DNA of 64,000 bases, taken from assembly GCA_944472135.2 (NCBI GenBank), contig OX235270.1, positions 54,379,267 through 54,443,266 on the forward strand. Reading direction: 5' to 3'. Position 1 is the stretch's first letter; each line of letters starts with the position of its first letter. The notes under the pieces were generated by a model, which was given only the letters and a program-made list of their open reading frames with translations, ran no database searches and was not told the origin of the DNA. Position numbers and translations under genes: made by a program. The stretch is from Trichobilharzia regenti. Lineage: Eukaryota; Platyhelminthes; Trematoda; Strigeidida; Schistosomatidae. Shown here one piece after another: positions 1-10,915 of the stretch.

Positions 1-2
1 AG

Positions 3-131
3 CAATTTGAACAACGTATATCCAATGCTCACAATAATCTGTCGACTTTAAGAAGCACTCAGTTTCAGCAAACTTTGTCTTCGTTGAAGATGCCGAAAAA
101 ATATAGTACTTCACCAAGAGTTTTACTATAA
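3..131 (+). CDS. Possible terminal coding exon, partial at left edge
   Basis: An open frame enters from the left edge and runs 42 codons to TAA at 129-131. The peptide starts QFEQRISNAHNNL and ends KKYSTSPRVLL. It is polar and Q/N/S-rich, like a C-terminal coiled or disordered tail, and does not resemble the transposon proteins in the window. I do not recognise the family. No AATAAA lies close downstream; an ATTAAA-like hexamer near 518 is the first candidate. A 42-codon frame can arise by chance, so this is tentative. Confidence 0.35.
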   Translation, partial: QFEQRISNAHNNLSTLRSTQFQQTLSSLKMPKKYSTSPRVLL

Positions 132-1019
132 AACAATTAGCTGCATCATTTCACTTTATTTTTAGTTAACTGAAGAATTTTCACTGAGTGGTGTTGATTG
201 AGATTCGTGACCAGACCCTTAAGTTTTGCTAAATACAGATACGTCCACTGAACAACCTCAACATCTGTCATAATTTTGTGACACTTGCTTCAATGCTACA
301 TATTTGCGATCACCTTGTACTACAATAACCATATCCTTTTAAAACAGAAGATTTCGTGACTTAGATTCTCCTTAATACATTAGAGAAAGTTGGAAGAGAT
401 ATTTCCTTTTTTTCTTGTTAATCCACTTCTCAACATAATACGGCTAACAGGGAGTTATATCATGTGACACTTTTCAGCTTTGATATCTGTCTTCATCATT
501 GCAATAGTCTCAGAGCATTAAATTTCATTTTACAAACAGGAATTTAAGCATGAATTGAAAATATTTGCCCTTTTTCATTCCTTGTTTTCTAAGTGGAACA
601 AACTAAAAGATTTGAACTATAAAATTTCAATAGCACTCATGCTGTTTGTACCGGGGTTTCTAACCTTACTTGCAGTCTTCGTTCTTTACCAACCAGGCTT
701 ACTATCGGCTTTTCAGGCTTTAGGAATGCGTCGATCATTAAGCTGAAATGGAGCTGTCGAGTGACTGGTGAACTACCAGTATGCACACGTATAACATTTT
801 CGGGATCGCATGATTATGCAATCGACTATTCGCTATCCAGTATTTCTCATTTTGTCGTTTTTCTTTCTAGTTAGCATCTCATTTGCATCTTACTAGTTTC
901 CTATTGGTTCCTCAATTCAAAATTGCTTAGTCTCAATTGACTGTAGTTTCTGTTGTACATTCTCAGCAGTCACATTAATTCTATCAGCGCAGATGACGAA
1001 GTCAAAAGTGTCCGGAGAT
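132..1019. other. No recognisable feature
   Basis: AT-rich sequence. A 63-residue hydrophobic open frame at 555-746 has no codon context, splice sites or homologue that I recognise, so it is not called. Confidence 0.5.
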
Positions 1020-1640
1020 TTATGTTTGCATAGGTTTCATCTTACTGGGTCAAGGATTTCAGCGAGCAGTTTGAAAATCATAAGTCTCAGACAAATGATC
1101 TACTTCCGATCTCTAGTGTGGAACCAGAACAGTTCGAGTCTGTCATACTGCATTGCTACTATCAGTAATTTAAAGCGAAATGCAAACAATTACAAATAAT
1201 ATCAAAAGAGCATAAAGGACAATTAAAAACTGTTAAAAAAGGCATAGAGTTCTAATACGTCCAGGTAAAGGTCGTAAGAATTATACTAACAAATGTTGTT
1301 CCATTCTTCACAACGAAGAAGTCTTTAAATCAGTTGACCAGAAAGATAGAACGGAGGTCACTGAGAATGAATTGTCAGGAACTTTGAGGTAGTTGAATCA
1401 CGAAACTATTATTTCTCCATATAGGTATGAACATCTCAAGCCGTTTAGTTCAACCACCCCTTGTTTATGTGGTCTTCCTAAGGTATATAAAGATGGTGCC
1501 CCTCTGCGACCAATAATGGATATGCTGAACTCCTCTTATCTTTTGTACATTCGAGGAAAGCTTGTATCGAGTAAATTGTTCATCTAAAATTAGTTAACCT
1601 AAGTCTAGAAGAAATACATCCTATAATGTCTCGACTTAAT
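1020..1640 (+). pseudogene. Penelope-like element, N-terminal/RT fragment
   Basis: Decayed start of a PLE reverse-transcriptase polyprotein. Around 1040-1210 one frame reads like the PLE N-terminal region (DLLPISSVEPEQFESVI), then a stop and frameshifts follow. From about 1300 another frame carries the conserved linker into RT: EELTE-type TEVTENELSGTLR, a stop, then ISPYRYEHLKPFSSTTP and GLPKVYKDGAPLRPIMDM. The last is the diagnostic PLE 'LPKxHKxGxPLRPI' motif. The frame dies at 1587 and homology fades by about 1640, well before the catalytic aspartates, so the copy is truncated and inactive. Family assignment rests on motif recognition. Confidence 0.8.
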
Positions 1641-3039
1641 CACTAATTAATAATATTTAGAGCTATGGTCAACCTTCAGAAAGCAATTAGCCCTTTTTTA
1701 AATAATGTCAATATTCTGGTTATTTTATCACCTACTGAAGATGATCAAATCATTTTTCTTGCAATTCCCTCTGTTTAATAAATTCAGTTAGTGTAATTAA
1801 AAAATGGAGATGATCCGAAAAACGGTAGGTAGCAACCATCCGTAGATCCAATCCGTACTAGCCTACTATGTGTATGAAAACTACATATTGTTGACCTTAA
1901 CCTATCATTGTAATCCTAATTTGATTATTTTGTCAAGGGAATTATCAACTGCTATCCTCCTTACTCCTAAATCCTTCATTATTTTATTTTAATTAAACTT
2001 TCATTTTTTTTCCACTTTTCATGTAAACTTAATTAACAAGTGTATATGTTCGAAATGTACTAGGCGAGTACATTACACTTTCAGAAAAATTCTATCTTTT
2101 AACAACTCTGTCTAACTTTCTCTACATAGCCTGGAAATAGGAATGTCTTTTGACAACAGGTGAATTCATGCATTTATGCCACCTTGGAGATTAAAACATT
2201 TTGATTTCCTATTTGGAACTCATAAGATGAATTATTTAGCGAACAGATTCCTTAAAACAGGCAGGTGTGTCTATTAAAGAACGCATTTTGTAACCATCAC
2301 CTACTATTTACTTATCACAGTGAAGACACATGAGAACGCAAAGACTGTTCTGTGTACTTTAAGTTTAAAATAATTGACTGTTATACATGTTGGTGTCGTA
2401 TAAGATGAGAACCACATAGTACTTAGTAGCAGCGTATTTCAAATCTAGAACAGTTTATTTCAGTATGACATAAAATTTTAATGTTTTCTTTTGGGCAATT
2501 TACTCTTTTGAAGAGAGCCAACATAACGAAGACATTAATTGGCACAAAAATATACAGTGACATAATTATATCAAAAGTTTTTCTTCACTAGTCAATGTCA
2601 CTAGAATCAATGTTACAGTTTATCAGTCCTTATAGTGACCTACTTGAAGAATACATATATAATACTGATATCAAGAATGACAGTTTCTTCTTTCCTTTTC
2701 TAGGTTAGACCAAATAAATTGTTCTCATAGAATGTGTTAGGTTAACATCTAATTCTGACAGAATATATTTTTAATTCAGATACTTTAAGCGAATACTCAG
2801 GAAGATTATTTGACCAATACACTGAATGACCTTAGCCATGTTAATAATTTTCCCTTAGAACATGATAGCCTAAATTCTATAATTCAATAATATTTATAAC
2901 TTTCTGAGTAAGCGAAGTAATCAATACGGTATGATGCATGTAACAGTATAGGCATTAGCCTGATGCTGATTTTCATCAGTGCATAAAAATGGGACACTTC
3001 ACACTAGTTAGTAGTGTCCAATTCAAGCATACAGTACAG
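1641..3039. other. No recognisable feature
   Basis: AT-rich DNA without long open frames, repeats or tRNA-like sequence that I can support. Confidence 0.5.
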
Positions 3040-3049
3040 TCCTACAGGA

Positions 3050-3235
3050 GGTCAATCGCGAACCCGAATGATTGAGTGGTAATGTCTCTCACCTCAGCAC
3101 TTAGTGATGCAGGTTTGAATCTCAGAAAGGGCATGAATTCCTTCAAGATTGCAGACACGCCTTGTTGATGAGTGTCAGCTAGCACGAAACCTAGGTCCAA
3201 GGCTTCCCGCTGATTGCCTTCAAACATCTAACACT
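3050..3235 (+). repeat. tRNA-derived SINE (Smalpha-type) with hammerhead
   Basis: A short element with a tRNA-like head and a hammerhead body, the layout known for schistosome Smalpha repeats. An A-box-like TGATTGAGTGGTAATG starts near 3068 and a B-box-like GGTTTGAATCTC near 3112. They are followed by the hammerhead at 3159-3203 and a short 3' segment to about 3235. The sequence is clearly different from the other hammerhead SINE copies in this window, so it is another subfamily. A minus-strand open frame over it (3042-3227) is an antisense shadow. Confidence 0.65.
3159..3203 (+). ncRNA. Hammerhead ribozyme, near-canonical (core C3 to U)
   Basis: All hammerhead parts are in register over 45 nt. 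Helix I is GCCTTG (3159-3164) pairing perfectly with CAAGGC (3198-3203). The core 3165-3171 is TTGATGA, where the consensus is CTGANGA. Helix II is GTG...CAC within 3172-3185, extendable by a T-G wobble. GAAA lies at 3186-3189. Helix III is a very short palindrome, ACCTAGGT at 3189-3196, and the cleavage triplet GTC is at 3195-3197. Short palindromic helix III is known from metazoan retroelement hammerheads, which can act as dimers. The C3-to-U change is expected to weaken or abolish cleavage. The structure was drawn by eye, not folded. Confidence 0.65.
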
Positions 3236-3663
3236 GAAAATGTGTTTATCACATCATCACAAGAATCACTGGACTTACTGAAATCTTCTCAAAGCTGGAA
3301 GAGTTAGTTGGCTTTAATTGGATTGTGACAATCTTGAAGGTACTGTATTATATCTACCAGGTAGCATTTCTACTCTGTTCGCTATAATTATTTTTCGCCA
3401 TTCTGATTCACAAGTAAACAGGCTTGCTAAATTATATATTAGCCAAATTTTCTTACAACCATTTTTTTACTCGGCTTAAAATAGCAAGTAATGTATTTTA
3501 TATTCACTCTGATCAAGACTTAACTGAATAGCTCCACAAACATCAGTCACAGAGAGAAAACTAGACAAATATTAAATGTATACTATGTTGTGCTACTGTT
3601 GTTGCTTAGTTTAAATACTTTAGGCTAATTTTATTTGGATAAAACTTGCAGAAGTTTTTACTT

Positions 3664-3832
3664 TTTTGGATTACAGCTTGATTCCACACTGTATTTTTGG
3701 TACAAAAAGGATGGATTTCGCTAGCCCAAATTTTGCAGGCCGATCATAGATATCAAGTGTGCGTCGGCAGGGAATCGAACTTCGGACCATGTGCATGGTC
3801 GGTGACAGTCCTAACCCTTGTGCCACCGACGT
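3664..3832 (-). repeat. tRNA-headed SINE, tail type 2
   Basis: On the minus strand the head reads as a tRNA-like sequence: ACGTCGGTGGCAC, the hairpin GACCATGCACATGGTC, and a B box AGTTCGATTCCC. Then comes a tail ending in CAGTGTGGAATCAAGCTGT and an A-rich terminus. The same tail follows the same head at 35229-35415 and 47971-48152. The head is not a functional tRNA gene. Confidence 0.75.
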
Positions 3833-4280
3833 TTCGAGTACAGTTTATTGCCGCTTACCAAGTTACCAACTTACTCACACAACTTTCCAACTTCGTTTAT
3901 ATGGTTCCACTATTTGTCATCCCAATAATTGATAGGTAGCAATATTTTCCATACATTTGGTATGAGTGATGAGTCATTTCTGTTGCACAAGTTGGGTGTG
4001 GATTTTGTGAACAAGACAGAGCATCGGATAACATTTCATTTGGTTTATCTCAGGTTGGATTCAAAAACACATTTCACATGACCTTGCATGAGTAACAGAT
4101 GAATCCAATAAGGGCTTTGAAATCATGACAAAACACTGCAGCTAAGCATTATGCGAGCTACAGGAAGTAATTTAGAGTATAACTAGCAGTGAAAAATTGC
4201 AGTCTACACCATCGTTTTTCAACAACTTCACACTGAATAAAATTCCCTTTCAAGCATTGTTTATTTAGAGATTTTGTTTG
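3833..4280. other. No recognisable feature
   Basis: Nothing identifiable beyond AT-rich sequence. Confidence 0.5.
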
Positions 4281-4450
4281 ATTGGTTGGGATATTTCACC
4301 ATGAGCTGACAGCAGTCAGAGAACCATTGGAAAACCTGGGGATACTGGGCGACCGTTTCGTCCTAGTTTGGGACCCTTCAGCAGTACACATCCACCGCAA
4401 AGCGTCGAACCCCGATGGAAGCGCTTTCACAGAAATGTGTTCAATAGTTT
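4281..4450 (-). repeat. Hammerhead SINE (Smalpha-type), decayed
   Basis: Minus-strand copy with a B-box remnant GGGGTTCGACGC, a hammerhead body at 4342-4387 and the family 3' tail (AGCTCATGGTGAAAT near 4300). In the body helix I is GTACTG/CAGTAT, the core is CTGAAGG (consensus CTGANGA, last A lost), helix II is perfect GTCC/GGAC and GAAA is present. The cleavage triplet is GCC instead of GTC, so cleavage is unlikely. Confidence 0.7.
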
Positions 4451-6240
4451 GATCAAATCAGTTAATTAGTGTTTTATACCAGAAATCTACACAACAAAAC
4501 ACAAGCAGAAGTTTTACAAAGAATCTAGTTACTAAAACTACTCCTTTTACAACTTTCCACAAATTATCACTCATAAGTGAGGAAATAAATATTTTATGCA
4601 TTTTGAAACTATAATTTGGTAAATCGCCTTCACACTGAATCCAAGTGAATTATCAAATTCAAGTGGTATTGTGTTCATTGACTAAAAATCATTGGCTGTA
4701 CTCCATCCATAAATATTATCAAAGCATAAGCATTTCATATGAAGTCTGTTGCCTGGAATATAAGCAAGTATTCATAAGTAAAAATAGGTTTTCTATTATG
4801 TAACATTACCATGTTAAAATATTAACGAAATGAATACAGAATGCTCTGTTTTTTTCAAGCAGTATACAATCGTTACATTGAAATATCAGCAGGTTAGTAT
4901 CCTCTCAGTAGCATGTCGATATTAGTTTACCTGTCAGTAGATGCGTGAATATAATTTTACTCCAGGATATCGTATCTCTCTTCCATCAGCAGATAATTAT
5001 TGGTCTATTTAAATGAATAAGGAAAACAGTGAACTAGTATTCGGAAACGTAAACACACTTTCAGCTGCATAGTTTGCAAACAGTAGGTATAGTCCATAGC
5101 ACATAATGATATATCCATATAGACAAGTTTAGTATGGTGTATATTCCTTTGGGAAATACTTCACATTATATTCCAAATAAATAAAATCGAAAAGTAACAT
5201 TTTATTGGAAATGCAAACAAATCATTTCAGCAGTTTACAACATGACACTACTGGTTTGGTTGCATCGCGTTTACAATATTGGTATAACCAACCACGGGAT
5301 TTTAGATTCCTGTAATTTCATAGTAAATTTGAATTTAGCGAATTAGCCGTATTCCTAAAACCACACACCTGTAAACTTTAATAAGTCCTGGATTATTCTG
5401 GTTGAGCAAGTTTACCGTCATATTCATTTATCAAAACATAGGCAGACTACCGTTAACTGTATTCCTGTGAAAGACAGGATAAGGTATCAAGGATAAATAA
5501 AGCTAAAGGGAAGAAAAAGACTGACTACTGGATTCAGCCTTATAGAATAAAGACTATAAACAAACACCCACTAACTTATCGCTATCGGACCAAGGCATTT
5601 GAGGACAAATAACAAAATTGGAGTTAAAGATTTGAATGTTACAAAATAATAAAACTGACCATTATTATTACCATCACTTACCTGGAGTGAATGTATTAAT
5701 AGCGTTACCTGATGTGTAATCGCCTACTAATGAGTACTATAACAAAAAAGCGATTTCTACTAGGCTAAACAATTTAATCTCGGTTTTCACTACAAGCCGT
5801 CCAAAATATCAATACCCATTTTTGTTGTTCCATAATTAATAATATGCAAAGTATGAATATCATGAAAACTGAAGTGCACTTTTTGAAGTGAAAACGTCAC
5901 AGACCTGTAAGTTGTGATAATTAACACTTTATCCAATAAATGCTTTAATTAATTTAGGAGAATTATGAAATTCAAATATTCTTTAAACTACTTAGCCATT
6001 TGTTCAACTTTTTTAAACGAACCCTAGAACTTACTAAAAAATAAAAAATATGTTCCCTTTAGGTACTTTTACAGTGATGTTATTTTAAAGACACACAGGG
6101 AACTATCAAAATAAGTACAGATAACCAACAATTCAGTCATCCTTAAAATCAGATTCAAGATGAACATCCCTCCTGGAGGATAATATTCAAAAAACGAAAT
6201 GAAGTATTATTGCTAATAGCCATTTGAATAAACACAATAA
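4451..6240. other. No recognisable feature
   Basis: About 1.8 kb of AT-rich sequence with stops in all frames and no repeat that I can match elsewhere in the window. Confidence 0.5.
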
Positions 6241-6417
6241 TGCTGTACGCACCCACCGGGGTTCGAACCCAGAACCTACTGGTTACAAGACCCGATGCAA
6301 CAGTTCTACGAGCTCACCATGTGGGCAGAAGGTCCTGGGTTTGAACCCCGGTGAGTGTGTACTAATGAAGAGTCCCAAACTAGGACGAAACAGCTGTCCA
6401 ATACTGCTGTTTTAAAA
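6241..6417 (+). repeat. Hammerhead SINE, with inverted partial copy
   Basis: Two pieces of the hammerhead SINE face each other. At 6243-6298 a minus-strand tRNA-like piece includes the B box. At 6299-6417 a plus-strand piece has its own B box (GGTTTGAACCCCGG) and a hammerhead body at 6359-6404. There the core is ATGAAGA (C3 replaced by A), helix II GTCC/GGAC and GAAA are intact, helix III is the palindrome ACAGCTGT and the GTC cleavage triplet is present. Helix I (GTACTA/CAATAC) has mismatches. Confidence 0.7.
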
Positions 6418-6507
6418 TATGAAACGGTGAACAGATCCTGTGGATCAATCTTATTTTTCCCTTTTGAAGAAATATTTGGTTTAAAAGGATGATTCACCAC
6501 TGTCAAA

Positions 6508-7702
6508 ACTAATAAAAGACACAACATAATCGAGCCAAGAATATTCTTTTCAATAAATTCCTCTTCTGGCTCTACAATTATATACATGTTTATATACACA
6601 GAATATTCAAGGTTGGTAGTTTTTATGACCAGAAAAGAGGATGGCTCAATAAGAAGAAGTGTATATAGAAAATCTACATCAACGGGCCAGTACACACATT
6701 TTCTCAGTTTTGTGCCCTTGAAATACAAACGCAATTTGATAAAGTGCCTGGTTCACAAAGCAAGAGCGATTTGCGCGGACGAATGTCTTGATGAAGAACT
6801 GAATAATATTAAACGGTTGCTAAGTGAGAATGGTTATCCTGAAAAGCTTATTGATAAGAATATGAATTTGAAACCAAAGCAGTCGAAGTTACCAACAGTT
6901 CCAAAAAAGGCCTTATTCTTTCAGATGCAGTTCCTTGGGGACAACACTAGCGAGATACTAACACAGCGTATTAGAAACGCGGTAAAATGAGAATTCCCTG
7001 CTGCTGAATTACGTTGTATCTTTAAGACTACTTCTCTTCTGCGTTCGGGAGTAAAAGACAAACTGCCTAATTTCGCCTCATCCATGTGTATCTACCAATT
7101 TAATTGCTCCTGTGGAGCCAGTTACATAGGCCGCACAATTAGGCGTGTTTCTCGTCGAATTTCCGAACATCACCCTGCGTGGTTAAGCAAAGGCCAAACA
7201 AAATCTATCCGTAGCGCTATTTTGGCTCATCTGGTGGATACAGAACATAGGATTGATGTTAATCAAGCTTTCAGAGTTATTTATCGGATACCAACAAATC
7301 TCAACTTCGCCTTAAGAGTTCGATTACTAAATATTGCTGAGGCTGTTGAGATCCACATTAAAAAGCCTAATTTGTGCGTCCAAAAGAAGTTAGTTCAGAC
7401 GCTGTCCCTACCTTGGCCGTCTAGGTTTGAATGATTCTCAATTTTCGTGAAAATTTCCTAATTTTAGTTGATATCCTACTCGCTATTATATCTTTATTAC
7501 TATTATAATTTAAGTATTTTTAGTGAACTGTAATTGCATTGATCTTGCTTTACAAATCGATATTATTTAAAAAACACTAATATTGTTATTAACTACCAAC
7601 CTTGAATATTCTGTGTATATAAACATGTATATAATTGTAGAGCCAGAAGAGGAATTTATTGAAAAGAATATTCTTTGCTTGATTATGTTGTGTTTTATAG
7701 AT
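6508..7702 (+). mobile_element. 5'-truncated Penelope-like element with inverted flanks
   Basis: The best preserved PLE in the window. About 105-110 bp at the left (6510-6621) is the reverse complement of the right end (7591-7699), with about two mismatches over the well-aligned part. The right end is the usual PLE 3' segment here (GTAGAGCCAGAAGAGGAATT). PLEs commonly carry direct or inverted partial copies at their ends, so this is a recognised insertion outcome. Between them lies the C-terminal half of the ORF. The upstream RT core is missing. Confidence 0.8.
6586..7434 (+). pseudogene. PLE polyprotein C-terminus with GIY-YIG nuclease
   Basis: One frame is open across this span apart from a single TGA at 6988-6990. 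The first part matches the PLE RT thumb and connector: RSVYRKSTSTGQYTHF, FVPLKYKRNLIKCL, then ENGYPEKLID. After the stop come the linker and the GIY-YIG endonuclease, with CIYQFNCSCGASYIGRT at the start (YIG and the following Arg kept). It ends VEIHIKKPNLCVQKKLVQ and a genuine TGA terminator at 7432-7434. In PLEs the nuclease nicks target DNA for integration. The 5' end is truncated in the region expected to read FLDV, so no functional enzyme is made. Confidence 0.85.
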
Positions 7703-8225
7703 ATCTGAATGAATATTTTTACTAATAAAAGAATCTTCGTAATTCGGAAATCTTTGAACGGATGGTTGGTCTTTGAATGAGACAGAACGATGAAAACCTA
7801 AAGAGAGAAATTCATTGTTCACCTACACTGAATCAGAGTTTAAAGGATGACAACCACCAGCTTCATTTTTAACTTTACATCTTGTCCAGTGTTTTTTTTC
7901 TACAGCTAAAATTAATGAGTGATGCAACCTACACAGAAAATAAATTGATTCATTCTCGTCCATTTATTTCATAGAGATGAAATAAGTCTAATTATCCCAC
8001 ATATACATGCTAACTTAACAATTAATAGCTAATGAACTGTTAAAACTGTATGCTTTAAAATTCCAGCTACTTAAACGTTTTATCTGAGAAACACTTGACA
8101 ACATGATATACCGAATAAAAATACTGTAAAGGTCAATTCTATCACATCTCGTAAATATAGGATATCGCATAGACGCTAAAATAAGTGACATATTCCAAAT
8201 TCATTATCAGGTACACTGCTCCTAA
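7703..8225. other. No recognisable feature
   Basis: AT-rich sequence downstream of the PLE; nothing identified. Confidence 0.5.
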
Positions 8226-8540
8226 TGTGATGTGTTCTACTGATAAGATTTATCGGTAGTATATTGAGACGTTCATCGGCATAGGAACATCAAATAGTAA
8301 GGAGAGAAATTTGGTGTCAGAGAAAGCAAATGACACAGCATTGTGGAGACGCAAAGGAGACGTGTAAGGAATACAAAGGAATACAATATGAAGGAAGGGC
8401 AGAAGTTGCACAACACGGGAGATCTGAGCAAATGGTAATTTACAGATAAGGTGTAAATGATTTCGCTATACACAGGTACCACAATGCAGATAAACATTCC
8501 TATAGTAAGTCTCTCGTCTTCTACATACAGATGAAGATGT
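8226..8540. repeat. Unnamed dispersed repeat, copy 1
   Basis: About 310 bp similar to 57055-57345 in the same orientation. The match starts at GTTCTACTGATAAG and ends around ATAAACATTCCT. On the minus strand both copies keep a related open frame, sharing GMFIC near the start and SPxYLMFLC near the end. The family is not one I recognise; it may be a LINE or DNA-transposon remnant. Confidence 0.6.
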
Positions 8541-8545
8541 TTTGA

Positions 8546-9627
8546 TAAAATCGACTTAACAGGGCATCCGTTCATCTGTTGTTCTTACTGCATTCAAAAT
8601 GGTATAAAATGTTCTTTTACCCTCCATAAGTTTCTTTCTCTCTAAATTTCTCCTCTTTTCCAAACAGTTTCAGCCAAAAAGATTCATGAATTATGCTCTT
8701 CAAGCATTCTGTCGACACCAGCGAATTTTTCATCTGCACAAATACTAACAAACTGTTCTGCTGTTCCGTTATTAGCGATATTATTTCTTCTCCCAGTATA
8801 TTACTCAACCTCATGGAAAGCATAAATCCATTATTCTATGGTAAACTATTAACCACAGTCTGGTTATCTCCTGTTTAATGAGTACTGCTTTTCACCAATC
8901 ACTCACACAACACATTTTAGAACTTCAATTAACTTGTCGATATCCCTTCGCTACAATGTATGAATCCGTTGTGATAAATCAACATCAACGTTTTTCATTT
9001 CACAATATATTGTAAATCCGTTCAGCCCAGCACACATATGTTATATATTTTGTTAACCTAGAGCTAATCTATTAATCTATATAAAAAACAACATCCAACG
9101 CATAAATCTTTTTTATTGTAATCATAACAACAATTTAAATTTCTAACTATAAGGAACTGAGAGAATTTATGAAAAATAACATTGTTCACCCAAACTGAAT
9201 TTTAATACCATAGTGCTTCACTCCGAAAGTATCAATTAGATAAGTCCAAATGCTTGAACTAGAAATATAAAAGATGCACAAAATATTCCTCCAAAACAAA
9301 AGTTAAAAAGTCAGCTATGAAAATTATTTAATGTTACCACATAAACAACAGACGTCAGCAAAATTCATCCAAATTTGTCACAAGTAATCAGTTCAAAAAA
9401 GCCGGAATTAGAAATATCAAAAAGACTTCAGTATAGATTATATTAATATAAAGATGATAAAGCCCAACTGATAAACTCACTATTAAGGAAAAGATGTAAA
9501 AGTGCCTTGATAATAAACTCAAAGAACAAGAAGCAAAAGAGACATAGTTACTATTCTTCCATAAATTTCACGACTGATATATTAATGTCAAATAATCATA
9601 AAAGCCTGATATCAAAGGAAAGAAATA
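8546..9627. other. No recognisable feature; left flank of big inverted repeat
   Basis: AT-rich flank. Homology to the right arm stops at 9628. The first 35 bases outside retain only patchy similarity to the mirror flank. Confidence 0.5.
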
Positions 9628-10429
9628 ACCATTATCCAGAAGGCTTCATTATATTCTTACGAACTACGGTCCATGCTGCTTTAGTGACTTGTGACAATTC
9701 TCATTGTGTATTCAGTCGAATACACACAAAATGGATTGTATAGCCGACAAGTTACTCCAGTTACTCCCACACATCACATGTATTTACTTCAAAAGCTTTA
9801 TATCCACAATATGAAAGTGTGTGCCACGCTCCATAAATTAACGTGAGCTACTGCAGTCATACAAACAAGCTGACAAATGTCAATCTATTGATAACACTCA
9901 ATATTATGTAGAGGCATCGATCTACGTTGTGTGAGGTGAAGCAACAGCCTCTAGGAATTATACTCCTCATATTTTGAATCAGTGTTAATTGATTGAAAAA
10001 CCATAACGCTTTTCTTTTTGTTATGTTCAACCTTCTATTTCTGTACTCGGAATATGACATATATATAGAACAGGTTAACATTCAGTGCCAGTATCCGTCT
10101 TTTCCGTACCTAGCACTTAACACTTCCCAATAATAGCTACCGGGATCCAACCGAGATCATGCATGCAAATGAGTGACTCAACTTGGTCGTCCCATTCATG
10201 CATTGTACATTTTGTCAAGCACTGTGACATATTCTGTACAACTCTCTTATTTCCAAATATCGATACTCAGAAGTTATAGAGTATTCACTTCAAATAGTAA
10301 CACTGTTTCTTCCCAGGTAGACTTTTGGCCATTCGAATGAATTGATTATACTAGGATTTTATTACAACACATACTCATCAACCTGAAACCAATCTGGGAA
10401 TCTTCGTCACTCAGCCAGCATCAACAACA
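9628..10429. other. Left-arm outer segment, no gene
   Basis: Nothing recognisable apart from membership of the inverted repeat. A short stretch near 10140-10180 contains a B-box-like GGTTGGATCCCGG on the minus strand, too weak to call a SINE. Confidence 0.45.
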
Positions 10430-10915
10430 AAATTCCGTTGGATTTTCAATACAAACGTCAAGTCAGTCACTTCTTCTATCCGGATCAGAAACCTGGCGGG
10501 CGGGTTACAAAGAATATTTCCAACAGCCTGTTGCCAACTTTTATCAACAACTGTCTTCGCTCTATACTGAAGATCAGATGGCCGGAAAGAATAACCAACA
10601 AGAAACTATGGAACAAACAAAACAAGAGTCAATCGCCCAAGAAATATGCAGGAGAAGGTGGAGATGGACTGGACAATCGCTGAAGAGGCCAGCTGGTGAT
10701 ATCGCGCGTCCGGCCACAGCTCGAGTGGAACCCGAAAGAGAAGCGGCGAGTGGGACGTCAGTGAAAAGGTGACATGGAGGTGATCGTGTGATGAAGTGTT
10801 GAAAAAGTATGGATTCAGGGAAAAAGCGAAGAAGAAGAGAGAAACAAGTGGGGACGTGCAGTTGAAGCCCTAAATTCCACTAGCGACGGGAAAAATAATA
10901 ATAAAAATAAAATTC
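10430..10915 (+). pseudogene. RTE-clade retrotransposon, 3' end
   Basis: C-terminal end of an RTE (SR2-like) reverse transcriptase. One frame gives FINNCLRSILKIRWPERI, matching the family's 'FINxCLRxILxIRWPDxI' end. A frameshift near 10580 moves to a frame with IAQEICRRRWRWTGQSLKR and a basic C-terminus. The 3' untranslated tail has GTTGAAGCCCTAAATTCCAC and finishes in AATAATAATAAAAATAAAA, the A/T-rich simple tail expected of RTE elements. Upstream RT is missing: a typical 5'-truncated dead copy. Confidence 0.8.

Noticed and set aside
555..746. 63-residue hydrophobic frame as a membrane protein
   Set aside because: No splice or start context, no homologue recognised; length is within chance.
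6306..6734. 142-codon minus frame
   Set aside because: Antisense to a SINE and the PLE end; it spans two unrelated repeats.
9593..9627. Extension of the inverted repeat beyond 9628/22755
   Set aside because: The next 35 bases align only with many mismatches and then no further; treated as the boundary, with weak homology possible.
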